Assembly: GCA_030526005.1 (NCBI GenBank)
Contig: JAUNDP010000013.1
Coordinates: 1 to 62,512 of the forward strand
Reading direction: 5' to 3'
Source of the DNA: Eubacteriales bacterium
GTDB taxonomy: Bacteria; Bacillota; Clostridia; Lachnospirales; Lachnospiraceae
DNA length: 62,512 nucleotides
A program made the position numbers and the translations under genes. How positions within the stretch are numbered: position 1 is the stretch's first letter; each line of letters starts with the position of its first letter. This document shows, piece by piece, positions 54,577-62,512 of the stretch. The notes under the pieces were generated by a model. It was not told the DNA's origin. It did not search any database and saw only the letters and a program-made list of their open reading frames with translations.

Positions 54577-55509
54577 ATGAATGGTGTAGAATTGACGAAA
54601 GTCATCGAAAAGCTGAATCTGGAAAATATGACGCCTGATATTGATGCTTCAGAGATTCGAATCAAGCTTCCTGATATCAACCGTCCGGCATTACAGCTGA
54701 CAGGATATTTTGATCATTTTGATTCTGAGCGTGTGCAGATTATCGGCTATGTGGAATATACCTATCTGGAACATCTGAGCAGAGAGAAAAAACTGCCGGT
54801 TTATGAACAGTTTTTATCCAGCAAGATTCCGTGTGTCATTTATACGACAAAGACACAGCCGGATGAAGATATGCTCAGACTTGCCAATCAATATCGAGTT
54901 CCGATTCTGAGAACAGCCCGGACAACGTCATCGTTTATGGCTGAGATTATCCGATGGCTGAATGTGGAACTTGCGCCGTGCATTTCCATTCATGGCGTGC
55001 TTGTGGATGTGTATGGCGAAGGTGTGCTGATTATGGGAGAGAGCGGAATCGGAAAAAGCGAAGCGGCGCTGGAACTGATTAAGAGAGGGCATCGTCTTGT
55101 ATCAGACGATGTAGTCGAGATCCGAAGAGTCAGCGATGAAACACTGATTGGATCGGCGCCGGATATCACGCGTCATTTTATTGAGCTGAGAGGAATCGGT
55201 ATTATAGATGTCAAGACGCTGTTCGGTGTGGAGAGTGTAAAGAATACGCAGTCTATTGATCTGGTAATTAAACTGGAAGAGTGGAACAGAGATAAAGAAT
55301 ACGACCGTCTTGGATTGGAAGAAGAGTATACAGAGTTTCTGGGAAATAAAGTGGTATGTCATTCTCTGCCTATCCGTCCGGGACGAAATCTGGCGATCAT
55401 TGTGGAATCAGCCGCTGTCAACCACAGACAGAAAAAGATGGGTTATAATGCTGCTCAGGAGCTGTATAACCGTGTGCAGAACAGTTTATTAAAACGGAAA
55501 GAACAATAA
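54577..55509 (+). CDS. hprK: HPr kinase/phosphorylase
   Basis: A 310-residue HprK, which phosphorylates HPr at Ser46 to signal carbon state for catabolite repression. Motifs: P-loop GESGIGKSEAALEL (about residue 154), LVSDDVVEI, ELRGIGIIDV and the K3 loop with NKVVCHSLPIRPGRNLA near 265. The start at 54577 follows AAAGGAG; in-frame ATGs at 54517 and 54520 lie at the uvrC stop. Followed 11 bases later by glucokinase, fitting a carbon-metabolism operon. Confidence 0.95.
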   Translation: MNGVELTKVIEKLNLENMTPDIDASEIRIKLPDINRPALQLTGYFDHFDSERVQIIGYVEYTYLEHLSREKKLPVYEQFLSSKIPCVIYTTKTQPDEDMLRLANQYRVPILRTARTTSSFMAEIIRWLNVELAPCISIHGVLVDVYGEGVLIMGESGIGKSEAALELIKRGHRLVSDDVVEIRRVSDETLIGSAPDITRHFIELRGIGIIDVKTLFGVESVKNTQSIDLVIKLEEWNRDKEYDRLGLEEEYTEFLGNKVVCHSLPIRPGRNLAIIVESAAVNHRQKKMGYNAAQELYNRVQNSLLKRKEQ

Positions 55510-55520
55510 GGAGAGAAAAA

Positions 55521-56456
55521 ATGAAAAAATATTGTTTTGGAATTGATGTCGGAGGAACAACCGTAAAATGCGGTTTCTTTAATACAGATGGAGAAGTGCT
55601 GGAAAAATGGGAGATTCAGACACGCACAGAAAACAACGGAGAAAATATTCTGCCGGATATCGCAAAAAGTATCAATGAAAAAATCAAAGAGAGACAGGTT
55701 AATAAGGAAGATATTGCCGGTGTGGGAATCGGCGTTCCAGGACCTGTCAATGAAAATGGAGAAGTGCCATGTGCAGTAAATCTTCACTGGGGATATAAAA
55801 ATCTGGTCAAAGAGATGGAAGAGATGACCGGACTGAAGACAAAAGCAGGAAATGATGCAAACGTTGCAGCATTGGGTGAAATGTGGCGCGGCGGCGGCGT
55901 GGGATATCACAACCTGATTATGATCACGCTTGGAACAGGCGTCGGCGGCGGAATCATTGTAAATGAAAAAATTATTACAGGTTCTCACGGAGCCGGCGGA
56001 GAAATCGGTCATGCCCATGTGGAAGACGATATGGAGATCGCCTGCAACTGCGGAAATAAAGGATGTCTGGAGCAGTTTGCATCCGCAACCGGTATTTCCT
56101 ATCTGGCAAGAAAGATGATGGAAGAGACAGATATGCCGTCTGTTATCCGCAAAGAAAATGTCAGCGCAAAGACAGTATTTGACGGAGTAAAAGAAGGGGA
56201 CGAGCTGGCAAAGAAAGTGGCAGACCGATTTGGCTATTATCTCGGAAAAGCGCTTGCCAATTTTGGATGCGTGACCGATCCGGAAGTATTTGTAATCGGT
56301 GGCGGCGTGTCAAAAGCAGGAGAAGTTTTACTTGATTATATCAAGCCATATTATCAGAAATATGCGTTCTCAGCGTGCAAAGATGCGGTGTTTGCACTTG
56401 CAAAACTGGGAAATGATGCGGGAATTTACGGAGCGGCAAGATTAGTGCTGGAATAA
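55521..56456 (+). CDS. ROK-family glucokinase
   Basis: A 311-residue ROK kinase. ATP-binding motif GIDVGGTTVKCGFF at the start, catalytic Asp in GNDANVAALGE (about residue 113), ROK signature with Cys cluster CNCGNKGCLEQFAS (zinc site, about residue 174-185) and GGGVSKAGEVLLDY. It phosphorylates glucose (or another hexose) in the cytoplasm. The start follows AAGGAG. It is the last gene before a strong terminator. Confidence 0.93.
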   Translation: MKKYCFGIDVGGTTVKCGFFNTDGEVLEKWEIQTRTENNGENILPDIAKSINEKIKERQVNKEDIAGVGIGVPGPVNENGEVPCAVNLHWGYKNLVKEMEEMTGLKTKAGNDANVAALGEMWRGGGVGYHNLIMITLGTGVGGGIIVNEKIITGSHGAGGEIGHAHVEDDMEIACNCGNKGCLEQFASATGISYLARKMMEETDMPSVIRKENVSAKTVFDGVKEGDELAKKVADRFGYYLGKALANFGCVTDPEVFVIGGGVSKAGEVLLDYIKPYYQKYAFSACKDAVFALAKLGNDAGIYGAARLVLE

Positions 56457-56490
56457 AAAGAATAGTAAAAAGAAATGAAATATAGAAAAG

Positions 56491-56535
56491 AAAAGCGGTT
56501 CTTTGCAGTGTTATTCTGCAAAGAACCGCTTTTTT
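56491..56535. terminator. Terminator between convergent glucokinase and PBP genes
   Basis: A perfect stem AAAAGCGGTTCTTTGCAG / CTGCAAAGAACCGCTTTT with a 7-nt loop. T-runs occur on both strands, so it can work in both directions. Confidence 0.92.
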
Positions 56536-56561
56536 GATAAAAATATGATTTGTTTTTTCTT

Positions 56562-59354
56562 TTATTGTGTATTCATATTTTTAAGAAGAGAACCCAAAGG
56601 ATCCTGTTCCGCTGTTTCCGGCACAGTCTCTGGAATGTCAAGCGGCGGCTGTGTCTCCGGGACCGTCTGATTTGGGTCCGGGTAAGTCGGATCTGTGATA
56701 ATTGGATTCGTCTGTGGCTGTGTTTCACTCTGCGGTTGTGTCTCGCTCTGCGGCTGTTTTTCTGTCTCATGGTCTTGACCTGGCTTTGTAAGATTTCCAA
56801 TCAGTCCTCCAAGAGGTGTATGATTTCCGGCGCAAACCTGAGTCGGCGGCAGATATGCGGCATCTTCCGTATCCATAGAACTTCCGGCAGGAAGGGACAT
56901 ATAGACCTTTGCGGTGGAAGGACAGGTAGAAGATGCGACCAGTCCTGTTTCTGTACAGATATTGACAGAAACGTGCGACGTACAGTACTGTGTCGGTTCT
57001 GTTCCGGCAGCAAACGATTCCGTATAGATTTGTGAACCTCGCGGATCATGGTCACAGATTCCAGGAATTGCAAGCAGACCTGATTTTTTGCAGACAGAAG
57101 CTGTCACGATATCAGATGGCGCTTCAAACGGTCGAACCTCAAGATTTTCATGAATTCTGGACATGATAGACTGCCACAGAGTCTTGCTGTAGGAATGATA
57201 AATATCACCGGCAACATCAGGAAGAGGACTGTTGTTATCATATCCGCCCCAGATTCCACAGGTATAATATGGCGTATATGCCACAAACCAGATGTCTCTG
57301 TAATCAGAGGTAGTACCTGTTTTTCCGGCAACCGGCATACCATTCAGATTAATGGAATTTGCGGTTCCGTCCGGAGCATTCACAACGTCCTGCATCGCAT
57401 TTGTGAGCAGATAAGCCGTCGATTCCTTGATGACAGGAGAAGAAGAAGGCGTGTTGTCAATCAGCACATTTCCATCTCGGTCTTCAATTTTTGTGAAAAA
57501 TTTTGGCTCATTATAATTTCCTTTATTGGCGATCGCTGCGTAGGCTGCCGTCAGTTCTACGTTATAGACACCCTCTGTCAGTCCGCCAAGCACAAGAGAC
57601 TCATTAATATCGGAGAAAATACCGTAATCCGTCTCTAAGTGAGAACAAAGTGTGGAGATGCCGAAACGCTGTGCAAAGTCAAATCCTGCCTGCGGAGTGA
57701 TTTCATTCAGACATTCGACAGCCACGATATTGACGGATGTGGTGATTGCCGATCGGATTGTAGTCAGACCTGTATAAGAGTTGACATCCCAGTTTGTGAT
57801 CGGATTTCCGTCTTTGTTGATATAAGGAGCATTGTTGTATACAGAGGCAAGTGTCTTTCCGTACAGATCGAGAGCCGGCGCATAGGCAGTCAGGATTTTG
57901 AATGTAGATCCGGGCTGTCTTGGAGAGGAAGTTGCACGGTTTAAAGTCAGACTGGCTTCTTTTGTGCCTCGTCCGCCGACGATCGCCTTGACAAATCCGG
58001 TTGTCTGGTCGATAATCACGCAAGATGCCTGAGGCTGCGGTGTGATCGTGATTCTCTCGGCGATCTCCTGATCTCCTTCTTCATGAATGGAAGCTTTGTA
58101 CTGGTCAATCCAGCTTCGGGCTTCTTCTTCTGTAGAGAAGAGAAGATTAAAAGAAGGATCTCCAAGCTGTTCCTGAATGTAAGTGCGAAGCATTTCTTTG
58201 CTATGATTTACAGTCTCGCCGTTTGGTTTCAGAATGCTGAGCGCATAGTCCAGTCCAACTTGAGTGCTGGATGGGAAGTTGGCAAGGTTTGCAAATTCTT
58301 CATCACAGATTCTCTGAATTTCCATATCCTGTGCAGAAAAGATTTTCAGACCGCCGGAATAGACGGCATGATATGCCTGATCGTACGAATATCCTTTTTC
58401 TGTCTGGAGCACGTCCATGACCTGATTGATCAGGGCATCGACATAGTAAGAATAAGGATCGTCTTCTTCGTCAGAAACCTCAATATTTGTCTGCTGAATC
58501 CGCTCATATACATTGTCATTCAGCGCTTCTTGATATTCCTCATCTGAGATATAGCCTTGTTCCAGCATCTTTTTCAGAACAATCTGGCGGCGCTCGGCAT
58601 TTTTTTCCGGATAAGTGATTGGATTAAGCATGGTAGGATTTTGAGTGATGCCAGCGATGACGGCACATTCAGAAAGCGTCAGTTCGGATACATCTTTATT
58701 AAAATAGCGATGAGATGCAGCCTGCACGCCATATGTGCCGGAACCTAAGTTGATCGTATTTAAATAATTCTCTAAAATCTGATCTTTGCTCATCTTTTCT
58801 TCCAGTTTTAAAGCAAGATACTGTTCCTGAAATTTTCTTCTCAGTTTTTCACCGAAAGAAGATTCGCTTGTCCAGTCGGTAAAAACACTGTTTTTTAAGA
58901 GCTGCTGTGTGATGGTGCTGGCGCCCTCAGAGAAGCTGCCGTTTTTCAGCCCTACAAAGAAAGCGCGGATGATGCCGCGGATGTCGATTCCATTGTGCGT
59001 GTAGAAACGTTCATCTTCCACAGCTACGACGGCGTGCTGAAGATGGACAGGAATGCGGTCAAGCGTCACAAGTTCCCTGTTTGCTGACGGAGCGGTCAGC
59101 TTTTGAATACGGTTTCCGTTCTGGTCATAAATGTAAGTGGCAGACTCAGAGGGACGAAGGCTGATATTGCTGATATCAGGCGCATCCTCAATCAGACCGT
59201 TGATCATTCCAAATCCGGCACAGATTCCAAGTACAAGGACTGTTATAAAAGAAAGAAGGACAATCTTTACAGCCGAAAGCCGGAGTTTTTTTCTGATCTT
59301 GGGAGCTTTTGGATCTTGCTGTTGATTTAGAATACTGTTTTTTCCATAATCCAT
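56562..59354 (-). CDS. Class A penicillin-binding protein (PBP1)
   Basis: A 930-residue bifunctional peptidoglycan synthase. A short cytoplasmic tail and one transmembrane helix (about residues 28-52) are followed by a GT51 glycosyltransferase (VVAVEDERFYTHNGIDIRGI, EGASTITQQLLKN) at about 85-260, and a transpeptidase with SxxK in QPGSTFKILTAY (about 488), SVN motif in TTSVNIVAVE and KTGTTSDYR (about 680). The C-terminus is a Pro/Gln/Glu/Thr repeat tail (EKQPQSETQPQSETQPQ). The start follows AAAGGAG. It is transcribed alone on the minus strand. Confidence 0.95.
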   Translation of the reverse strand: MDYGKNSILNQQQDPKAPKIRKKLRLSAVKIVLLSFITVLVLGICAGFGMINGLIEDAPDISNISLRPSESATYIYDQNGNRIQKLTAPSANRELVTLDRIPVHLQHAVVAVEDERFYTHNGIDIRGIIRAFFVGLKNGSFSEGASTITQQLLKNSVFTDWTSESSFGEKLRRKFQEQYLALKLEEKMSKDQILENYLNTINLGSGTYGVQAASHRYFNKDVSELTLSECAVIAGITQNPTMLNPITYPEKNAERRQIVLKKMLEQGYISDEEYQEALNDNVYERIQQTNIEVSDEEDDPYSYYVDALINQVMDVLQTEKGYSYDQAYHAVYSGGLKIFSAQDMEIQRICDEEFANLANFPSSTQVGLDYALSILKPNGETVNHSKEMLRTYIQEQLGDPSFNLLFSTEEEARSWIDQYKASIHEEGDQEIAERITITPQPQASCVIIDQTTGFVKAIVGGRGTKEASLTLNRATSSPRQPGSTFKILTAYAPALDLYGKTLASVYNNAPYINKDGNPITNWDVNSYTGLTTIRSAITTSVNIVAVECLNEITPQAGFDFAQRFGISTLCSHLETDYGIFSDINESLVLGGLTEGVYNVELTAAYAAIANKGNYNEPKFFTKIEDRDGNVLIDNTPSSSPVIKESTAYLLTNAMQDVVNAPDGTANSINLNGMPVAGKTGTTSDYRDIWFVAYTPYYTCGIWGGYDNNSPLPDVAGDIYHSYSKTLWQSIMSRIHENLEVRPFEAPSDIVTASVCKKSGLLAIPGICDHDPRGSQIYTESFAAGTEPTQYCTSHVSVNICTETGLVASSTCPSTAKVYMSLPAGSSMDTEDAAYLPPTQVCAGNHTPLGGLIGNLTKPGQDHETEKQPQSETQPQSETQPQTNPIITDPTYPDPNQTVPETQPPLDIPETVPETAEQDPLGSLLKNMNTQ

Positions 59355-59414
59355 AGATAAGAATCTCCTTTATAAAGGTAGTGCTGCGTATTGCCGCGTA
59401 CGGTTACGAGTCAA

Positions 59415-59420
59415 ATTATA
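59415..59420 (-). promoter_or_regulatory. Likely -10 of the PBP gene
   Basis: TATAAT on the minus strand with an extended TGC before it, about 60 bases before the start. No good -35 box is seen. Confidence 0.45.
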
Positions 59421-59538
59421 GCAGAACTGTATTTTGAAAGAAAGGGGATAAATGGAAAGTTTAGAGATTCTTAAGAAGAAAGAAGAAGCATAGAAAAAAT
59501 AGCATAAAAAAGTATCTGTTGTGTTCCTGTGGCAGGAT

Positions 59539-59547
59539 TGCTATAAT
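59539..59547 (+). promoter_or_regulatory. Extended -10 of the yigZ gene
   Basis: TGCTATAAT, an extended -10 without a recognisable -35, 45 bases before the start codon. Confidence 0.45.
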
Positions 59548-59592
59548 AAAAACAATCAGAATCAGAAAAATGGAAGAAAAGGATGAGAGAGA

Positions 59593-60240
59593 ATGGATGG
59601 ACAGAAAATATTGTATGAAGGCGGCGAAGGGGAAATTATAGAAAAAAAATCGCGTTTTATCGCAACAATTCAGTGTGCGGAAAGCGAGGAGGAAGCCGTT
59701 TCCTTCATCAATGCGATGAAGAAAAAGTATTGGGACGCCACCCATAATTGTTCTGCGTTTGTGGTGGGAGAAAAACAGACGCTTCAGCGATGCAGCGACG
59801 ATGGGGAGCCGTCAGGAACAGCGGGCAGACCTATGCTGGATGTGCTTCTGGGAGAAAAAGTCTGTAATATTGTCGTTGTTGTGACACGTTATTTTGGCGG
59901 AACGCTTCTCGGAACAGGGGGTCTGGTGAGAGCGTACTCAAAAGCAGTGCAGGAAGGGCTGCGAAACTGTAAGATCATTGAGAAAAGACAGGGATATCTG
60001 CTGGAGATAAAGACAGATTACACCGGTATTGGAAAGATTCAATATCTTCTGGGACAGAGAGGAATCGCCATCACAAATTCAGAATATACCGATACTGTGA
60101 CTGTGGAGGCGCTTGTGCCGGCGGAGGAAAAGAAAGATCTGACTGAGGAGATCACAGAAGGCACAAACGGAAGAGCAAAATTTTTAAGAGAAGATTCCGT
60201 ATGCTATGCATTTGTGGATGGGGAGCCAATGATTTTCTGA
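59593..60240 (+). CDS. YigZ/IMPACT-family protein
   Basis: A 215-residue protein with an N-terminal UPF0029/IMPACT domain (KKSRFIATIQCAESEEEAVS, CSDDGEPSGTAGRPML, VVVTRYFGGTLLGTGGLVRA) and a small C-terminal alpha/beta domain. The family is linked to translation or RNA binding but has no firm function in bacteria. It starts after AAAGGATGAGAG and is followed by murI. Confidence 0.9.
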   Translation: MDGQKILYEGGEGEIIEKKSRFIATIQCAESEEEAVSFINAMKKKYWDATHNCSAFVVGEKQTLQRCSDDGEPSGTAGRPMLDVLLGEKVCNIVVVVTRYFGGTLLGTGGLVRAYSKAVQEGLRNCKIIEKRQGYLLEIKTDYTGIGKIQYLLGQRGIAITNSEYTDTVTVEALVPAEEKKDLTEEITEGTNGRAKFLREDSVCYAFVDGEPMIF

Positions 60241-60321
60241 AAAATCGTCACTTGCATTTGGAATTGCAACAGAGTAGAATAAAAAAGATATGTCAGGAAA
60301 ATAAAAAATGAGGATAGATAA

Positions 60322-61164
60322 ATGGAGAAGAAAAAAAATCAAATGGATCTGAGAAATGCACCTGTTGGAATCTTTGATTCCGGTGTGGGGGGACTGACTG
60401 TCGCAAGAGAAGTGATGCGCAATATGCCACAGGAGAGAATTGTTTACTTTGGAGATACGGCGAGAGTGCCTTATGGAAGTAAATCAAAAGAGACGATTAT
60501 AAGATACTCCAGACAGATTATACGTTTTTTGATGACACGAGGTGTGAAGGCGATTGTGGTTGCGTGCAATACAGCAAGCGCTTTTGCGCTGGAAGAGATC
60601 AAAAAGGAGATTGAAATTCCGATTCTTGGCGTTGTTCAGCCGGGCGCCAAAGTAGCCTGTGCTGCGACGAAGAATAAAAAGATCGGTGTGATCGGAACAG
60701 AGGGAACCGTGCGTAGCCAGATTTATACAAAATTTGTACAGCAGTGGGACCCTGAGATTCAGGTGATAGGAAAAGCATGTCCGCTCTTTGTACCTTTGGT
60801 GGAAGAAGGATGGCTGAAAGATCCTGTGACGGATGAGGTGGCACAGCGCTATTTAAGCGAGCTGAAAGAAAAAGGAATTGACACGCTTGTGCTGGGCTGT
60901 ACTCATTATCCACTTTTGCGTTCAACCGTGAGAAAGGTGATGGGAGATGAGGTGACACTTGTGAATCCGGCATACGAGACTGCACTGGAACTGAGAGAAC
61001 TTCTGTGCGCAAATGAACTTGATAACCGGGGAGAGAGCGAACAGAATGGCGAAAAGTATCAGTTTTTTGTGAGTGATGCTGCCGATAAATTTAAACAGTT
61101 TGCAAATTCTATTCTGCCGTATGATATAGAAACTACGAAACAGATTCAAATTGAAGAATTTTGA
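60322..61164 (+). CDS. murI: Glutamate racemase
   Basis: A 280-residue MurI that interconverts L- and D-glutamate for peptidoglycan. Motifs: PVGIFDSGVGGLTVAREVMR, YFGDTARVPYGSKS, catalytic Cys in VVACNTASAFALEE (about residue 77) and the second Cys in LVLGCTHYPLL (about 193). Both cysteines are present. The start follows GAGGATAG. DUF1934 follows ten bases later. Confidence 0.95.
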   Translation: MEKKKNQMDLRNAPVGIFDSGVGGLTVAREVMRNMPQERIVYFGDTARVPYGSKSKETIIRYSRQIIRFLMTRGVKAIVVACNTASAFALEEIKKEIEIPILGVVQPGAKVACAATKNKKIGVIGTEGTVRSQIYTKFVQQWDPEIQVIGKACPLFVPLVEEGWLKDPVTDEVAQRYLSELKEKGIDTLVLGCTHYPLLRSTVRKVMGDEVTLVNPAYETALELRELLCANELDNRGESEQNGEKYQFFVSDAADKFKQFANSILPYDIETTKQIQIEEF

Positions 61165-61174
61165 GAGGAAAGCG

Positions 61175-61645
61175 ATGACGAGAGAGGTACTGCTAAGCAT
61201 AAAGGGGCTCCAGGTAATAGGAGAGACAAAGGAAGAAACAGGGGGTGAAGAGATCGAAGTCGTTGCCCCGGGCAAATATCGGTTCCAGAGTGGAAAACAT
61301 TTTGTCAGCTATGAGGAAGTAATCGAGGGAAGCAGTGAAAAGATACAAAATCTGATTAAGATCAGCGATGACATTGTAGAAGTCACGAAGCGGGGATTTA
61401 CAAATGTCCATATGGTGTTTGAAAAAAATAAGAGAAATATGAGCTATTATGATACACCGTTCGGAAAATTTTTGATCAGTATTATGGCAAAGAATATTCA
61501 GGTGACCAAAGAGCAGGGACAGATCAGCACAAAGGTAGATTACAGTCTGGATATCAATTATGAACACATGGCGGACTGCAGCATTGAAATTAAGATCAAT
61601 GCCAAAAATGGAAGACCGTTTCATCTGTCCGAGACGGTGAAATGA
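61175..61645 (+). CDS. DUF1934 beta-barrel protein
   Basis: A 156-residue cytoplasmic protein matching DUF1934 (YwiB-like calycin fold): LSIKGLQVIGETKEETGGEE, IEVVAPGKYRFQSGKHFVSY, NMSYYDTPFGKFLISI, DYSLDINYEHMADCSIEIKI. The start at 61175 follows GAGAGGAAAGCG and is favoured over 61151. Function unknown; it is often near murI or arginyl-tRNA synthetase. It ends before a terminator. Confidence 0.88.
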   Translation: MTREVLLSIKGLQVIGETKEETGGEEIEVVAPGKYRFQSGKHFVSYEEVIEGSSEKIQNLIKISDDIVEVTKRGFTNVHMVFEKNKRNMSYYDTPFGKFLISIMAKNIQVTKEQGQISTKVDYSLDINYEHMADCSIEIKINAKNGRPFHLSETVK

Positions 61646-61658
61646 AAAAATGAGAAAT

Positions 61659-61715
61659 AAAATTCCGGGGGATTTGCGGCAGAATTTTTATTCTGCATCA
61701 GATCTCCCGGAATTT
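61659..61715. terminator. Terminator between convergent DUF1934 and minus-strand genes
   Basis: Stem AAATTCCGGG / CCCGGAATTT with inner GCAGAAT / ATTCTGC pairing. Weak T-tail on the plus strand. Confidence 0.75.
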
Positions 61716-61736
61716 CTGCATCCGTATTTAAAACAG

Positions 61737-62192
61737 TTATTTCTTTTTTTTACTGAATTTTGATTTCATACGTTTGAAGAAGCCTTGTTTTTCAGGTGTC
61801 TGCACCTGTAAAGGTTTTCTTACCCCTTTGACATCGACAATGTAGATACCGCTGATTACAGCTTTGACTTCCTTTTTGACCGGTATGAGATCAAAAGCCT
61901 TTGGATCGCAGACAAGCGTCATGATTCTTGGACCAACTTTTGCTTTGACGATTGGAAGTTTAGAGCCTCTCATCAGTTTCGGCGTCTGATCAATGACCAT
62001 TTGAGGAAGACCAGATTCTTTGATTTTCATTTTCTTTTTATCGATGACCAGCATAGAAACTGTTTGTTTAGCAGCTTCGATCTGTTCCTGCTGGATAGCC
62101 TGTTTTTTCTGCGCTTTTCTTCCGAGAAAATACAGAACAATAAAAGCCACGACCAGTACGATCAAAATGACAATCAGTACATTCCAAAACAT
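61737..62192 (-). CDS. Membrane-anchored protein of unknown function
   Basis: A 151-residue protein. A single N-terminal helix (FWNVLIVILIVLVVAFIVLY) is followed by a charged cytoplasmic segment (GRKAQKKQAIQQEQIEAAKQ), a small beta-rich domain with MLVIDKKKMKIKESGLPQMV and KAKVGPRIMTLVCDPKAFDL, and a Lys-rich tail (FKRMKSKFSKKKK). The ATG at 62192 is preferred over 62207 because GGGAGG precedes it. The family is not recognised; it is common among Lachnospiraceae hypothetical proteins. Function unknown. Confidence 0.75.
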   Translation of the reverse strand: MFWNVLIVILIVLVVAFIVLYFLGRKAQKKQAIQQEQIEAAKQTVSMLVIDKKKMKIKESGLPQMVIDQTPKLMRGSKLPIVKAKVGPRIMTLVCDPKAFDLIPVKKEVKAVISGIYIVDVKGVRKPLQVQTPEKQGFFKRMKSKFSKKKK

Positions 62193-62304
62193 TAGAATAC
62201 CTCCCATAATATTATGATGACACTATATTTTATCATTCTTTTCCAGAAACTGCAAGAATCATCTGTATTTCTTTATTTTTTATTAAATGAGAAAAAGTAT
62301 CTTG

Positions 62305-62331
62305 TTGACAAAAGAAAAAATGTGCTATAAT
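62305..62331 (+). promoter_or_regulatory. Promoter of the lipoprotein gene
   Basis: TTGACA at 62305-62310 and an extended -10 TGCTATAAT ending at 62331, with a short 15-bp spacer. Confidence 0.6.
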
Positions 62332-62376
62332 GTTTAGCTGTATAGACAGCACAAAACAGTGCGATAGGAGGATTTT

Positions 62377-62512
62377 ATGAAGAGAAAATGCATGGCAGCG
62401 GCTGTAGTGATGGCTTGTGGATTAATGTTATCCGGATGCGGTGACGGATCAAAAGACACAGATACCACCGAAAAAGAGACAGTCACAGAAAAAGTAACAG
62501 AAAAAGAAACGG
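62377..62512 (+). CDS. Lipoprotein, partial (runs off the window)
   Basis: The first 45 residues only. MKRKCMAAAVVMACGLMLSG is a lipoprotein signal with lipobox LSGC, followed by a Thr/Glu/Lys-rich linker (TEKETVTEKVTEKE). The mature domain lies outside the window, so no function can be given. The start follows TAGGAGG at ideal spacing. Confidence 0.85.
   Translation, partial: MKRKCMAAAVVMACGLMLSGCGDGSKDTDTTEKETVTEKVTEKET

Noticed and set aside
56550-58747. Several long plus-strand open frames opposite the PBP gene
   Set aside because: They are antisense to a clearly conserved PBP, have Cys/Arg-rich composition without family motifs, and lack ribosome sites.
1-62512. CRISPR array, tRNA or rRNA genes, intact insertion sequences
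   Set aside because: No spaced direct repeats, cloverleaf sequences, rRNA motifs or transposase frames were seen on reading either strand.

Overview
The window is 62.5 kb of a low-GC, Gram-positive chromosome, most likely a gut Lachnospiraceae (Blautia / Mediterraneibacter / Dorea-like). This rests on the gene types (HprK, DegV, DUF1934, DUF5067, class A PBP, ROK glucokinase), strong AGGAGG ribosome binding sites, U-tailed terminators and AGA-rich codon use. The species call is inference. No tRNA, rRNA, CRISPR array, intact insertion sequence or phage module was seen.

Layout. 1-0.6 kb: an XRE regulator with its operator and a truncated ImmA/IrrE partner. 0.7-2.8 kb: a purine permease, then the scar of a collapsed peptide/nickel ABC operon. 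3.0-13.0 kb: a tetrapyrrole or metal locus with a BtuFCD/FecBCD-type ABC importer, a three-part ATP-dependent chelatase (ChlD-like, ChlI-like, CobN/BchH-like) and a small His-rich protein. 13.0-16.0 kb: a LysR regulator facing a decayed CoA-disulfide-reductase-like gene and a sulfite-reductase-like protein. 16.1-19.4 kb: an endonuclease Q-UvrD helicase fusion. 19.5-24.2 kb: Lrp, MATE, a DUF5067 protein, a broken ECF sigma factor and a solenoid-like orphan. 24.4-33.1 kb: a TetM-like GTPase fused to a YacP/Rae1 nuclease, a Na/Pi symporter, a CmpB-type membrane protein, an HD protein and a second MATE pump. 33.1-38.9 kb: a cobalamin riboswitch controlling an exported CbiK-type chelatase, a repeat lipoprotein and a complete ABC importer. 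38.9-41.6 kb: a GNAT enzyme, then a second cobalamin riboswitch over a dead ABC operon with three in-frame TAG codons. 41.6-47.3 kb: NUDIX, alkaline phosphatase, YibE/F, LysR and a two-gene chromate transporter. 47.3-62.5 kb: mostly housekeeping genes (truA, degV, a DUF362 ferredoxin, ftsH, uvrC, hprK, glucokinase, PBP1, yigZ, murI, DUF1934) and the start of a lipoprotein at the edge.

How the genes work together. Three separate metal/tetrapyrrole ABC loci lie within 38 kb, two of them under B12 riboswitches, and two encode chelatases of unrelated families. No cobalamin biosynthesis genes accompany them. This suggests the chelatases serve acquisition or remodelling of corrinoids, haems or cobalt rather than de novo B12 synthesis. 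A second theme is phosphate: the Na/Pi symporter and the alkaline phosphatase share a Pho-box-like 11-bp repeat at similar distances from their likely -10 elements. A third theme is gene decay: at least seven broken genes are scattered among intact neighbours.
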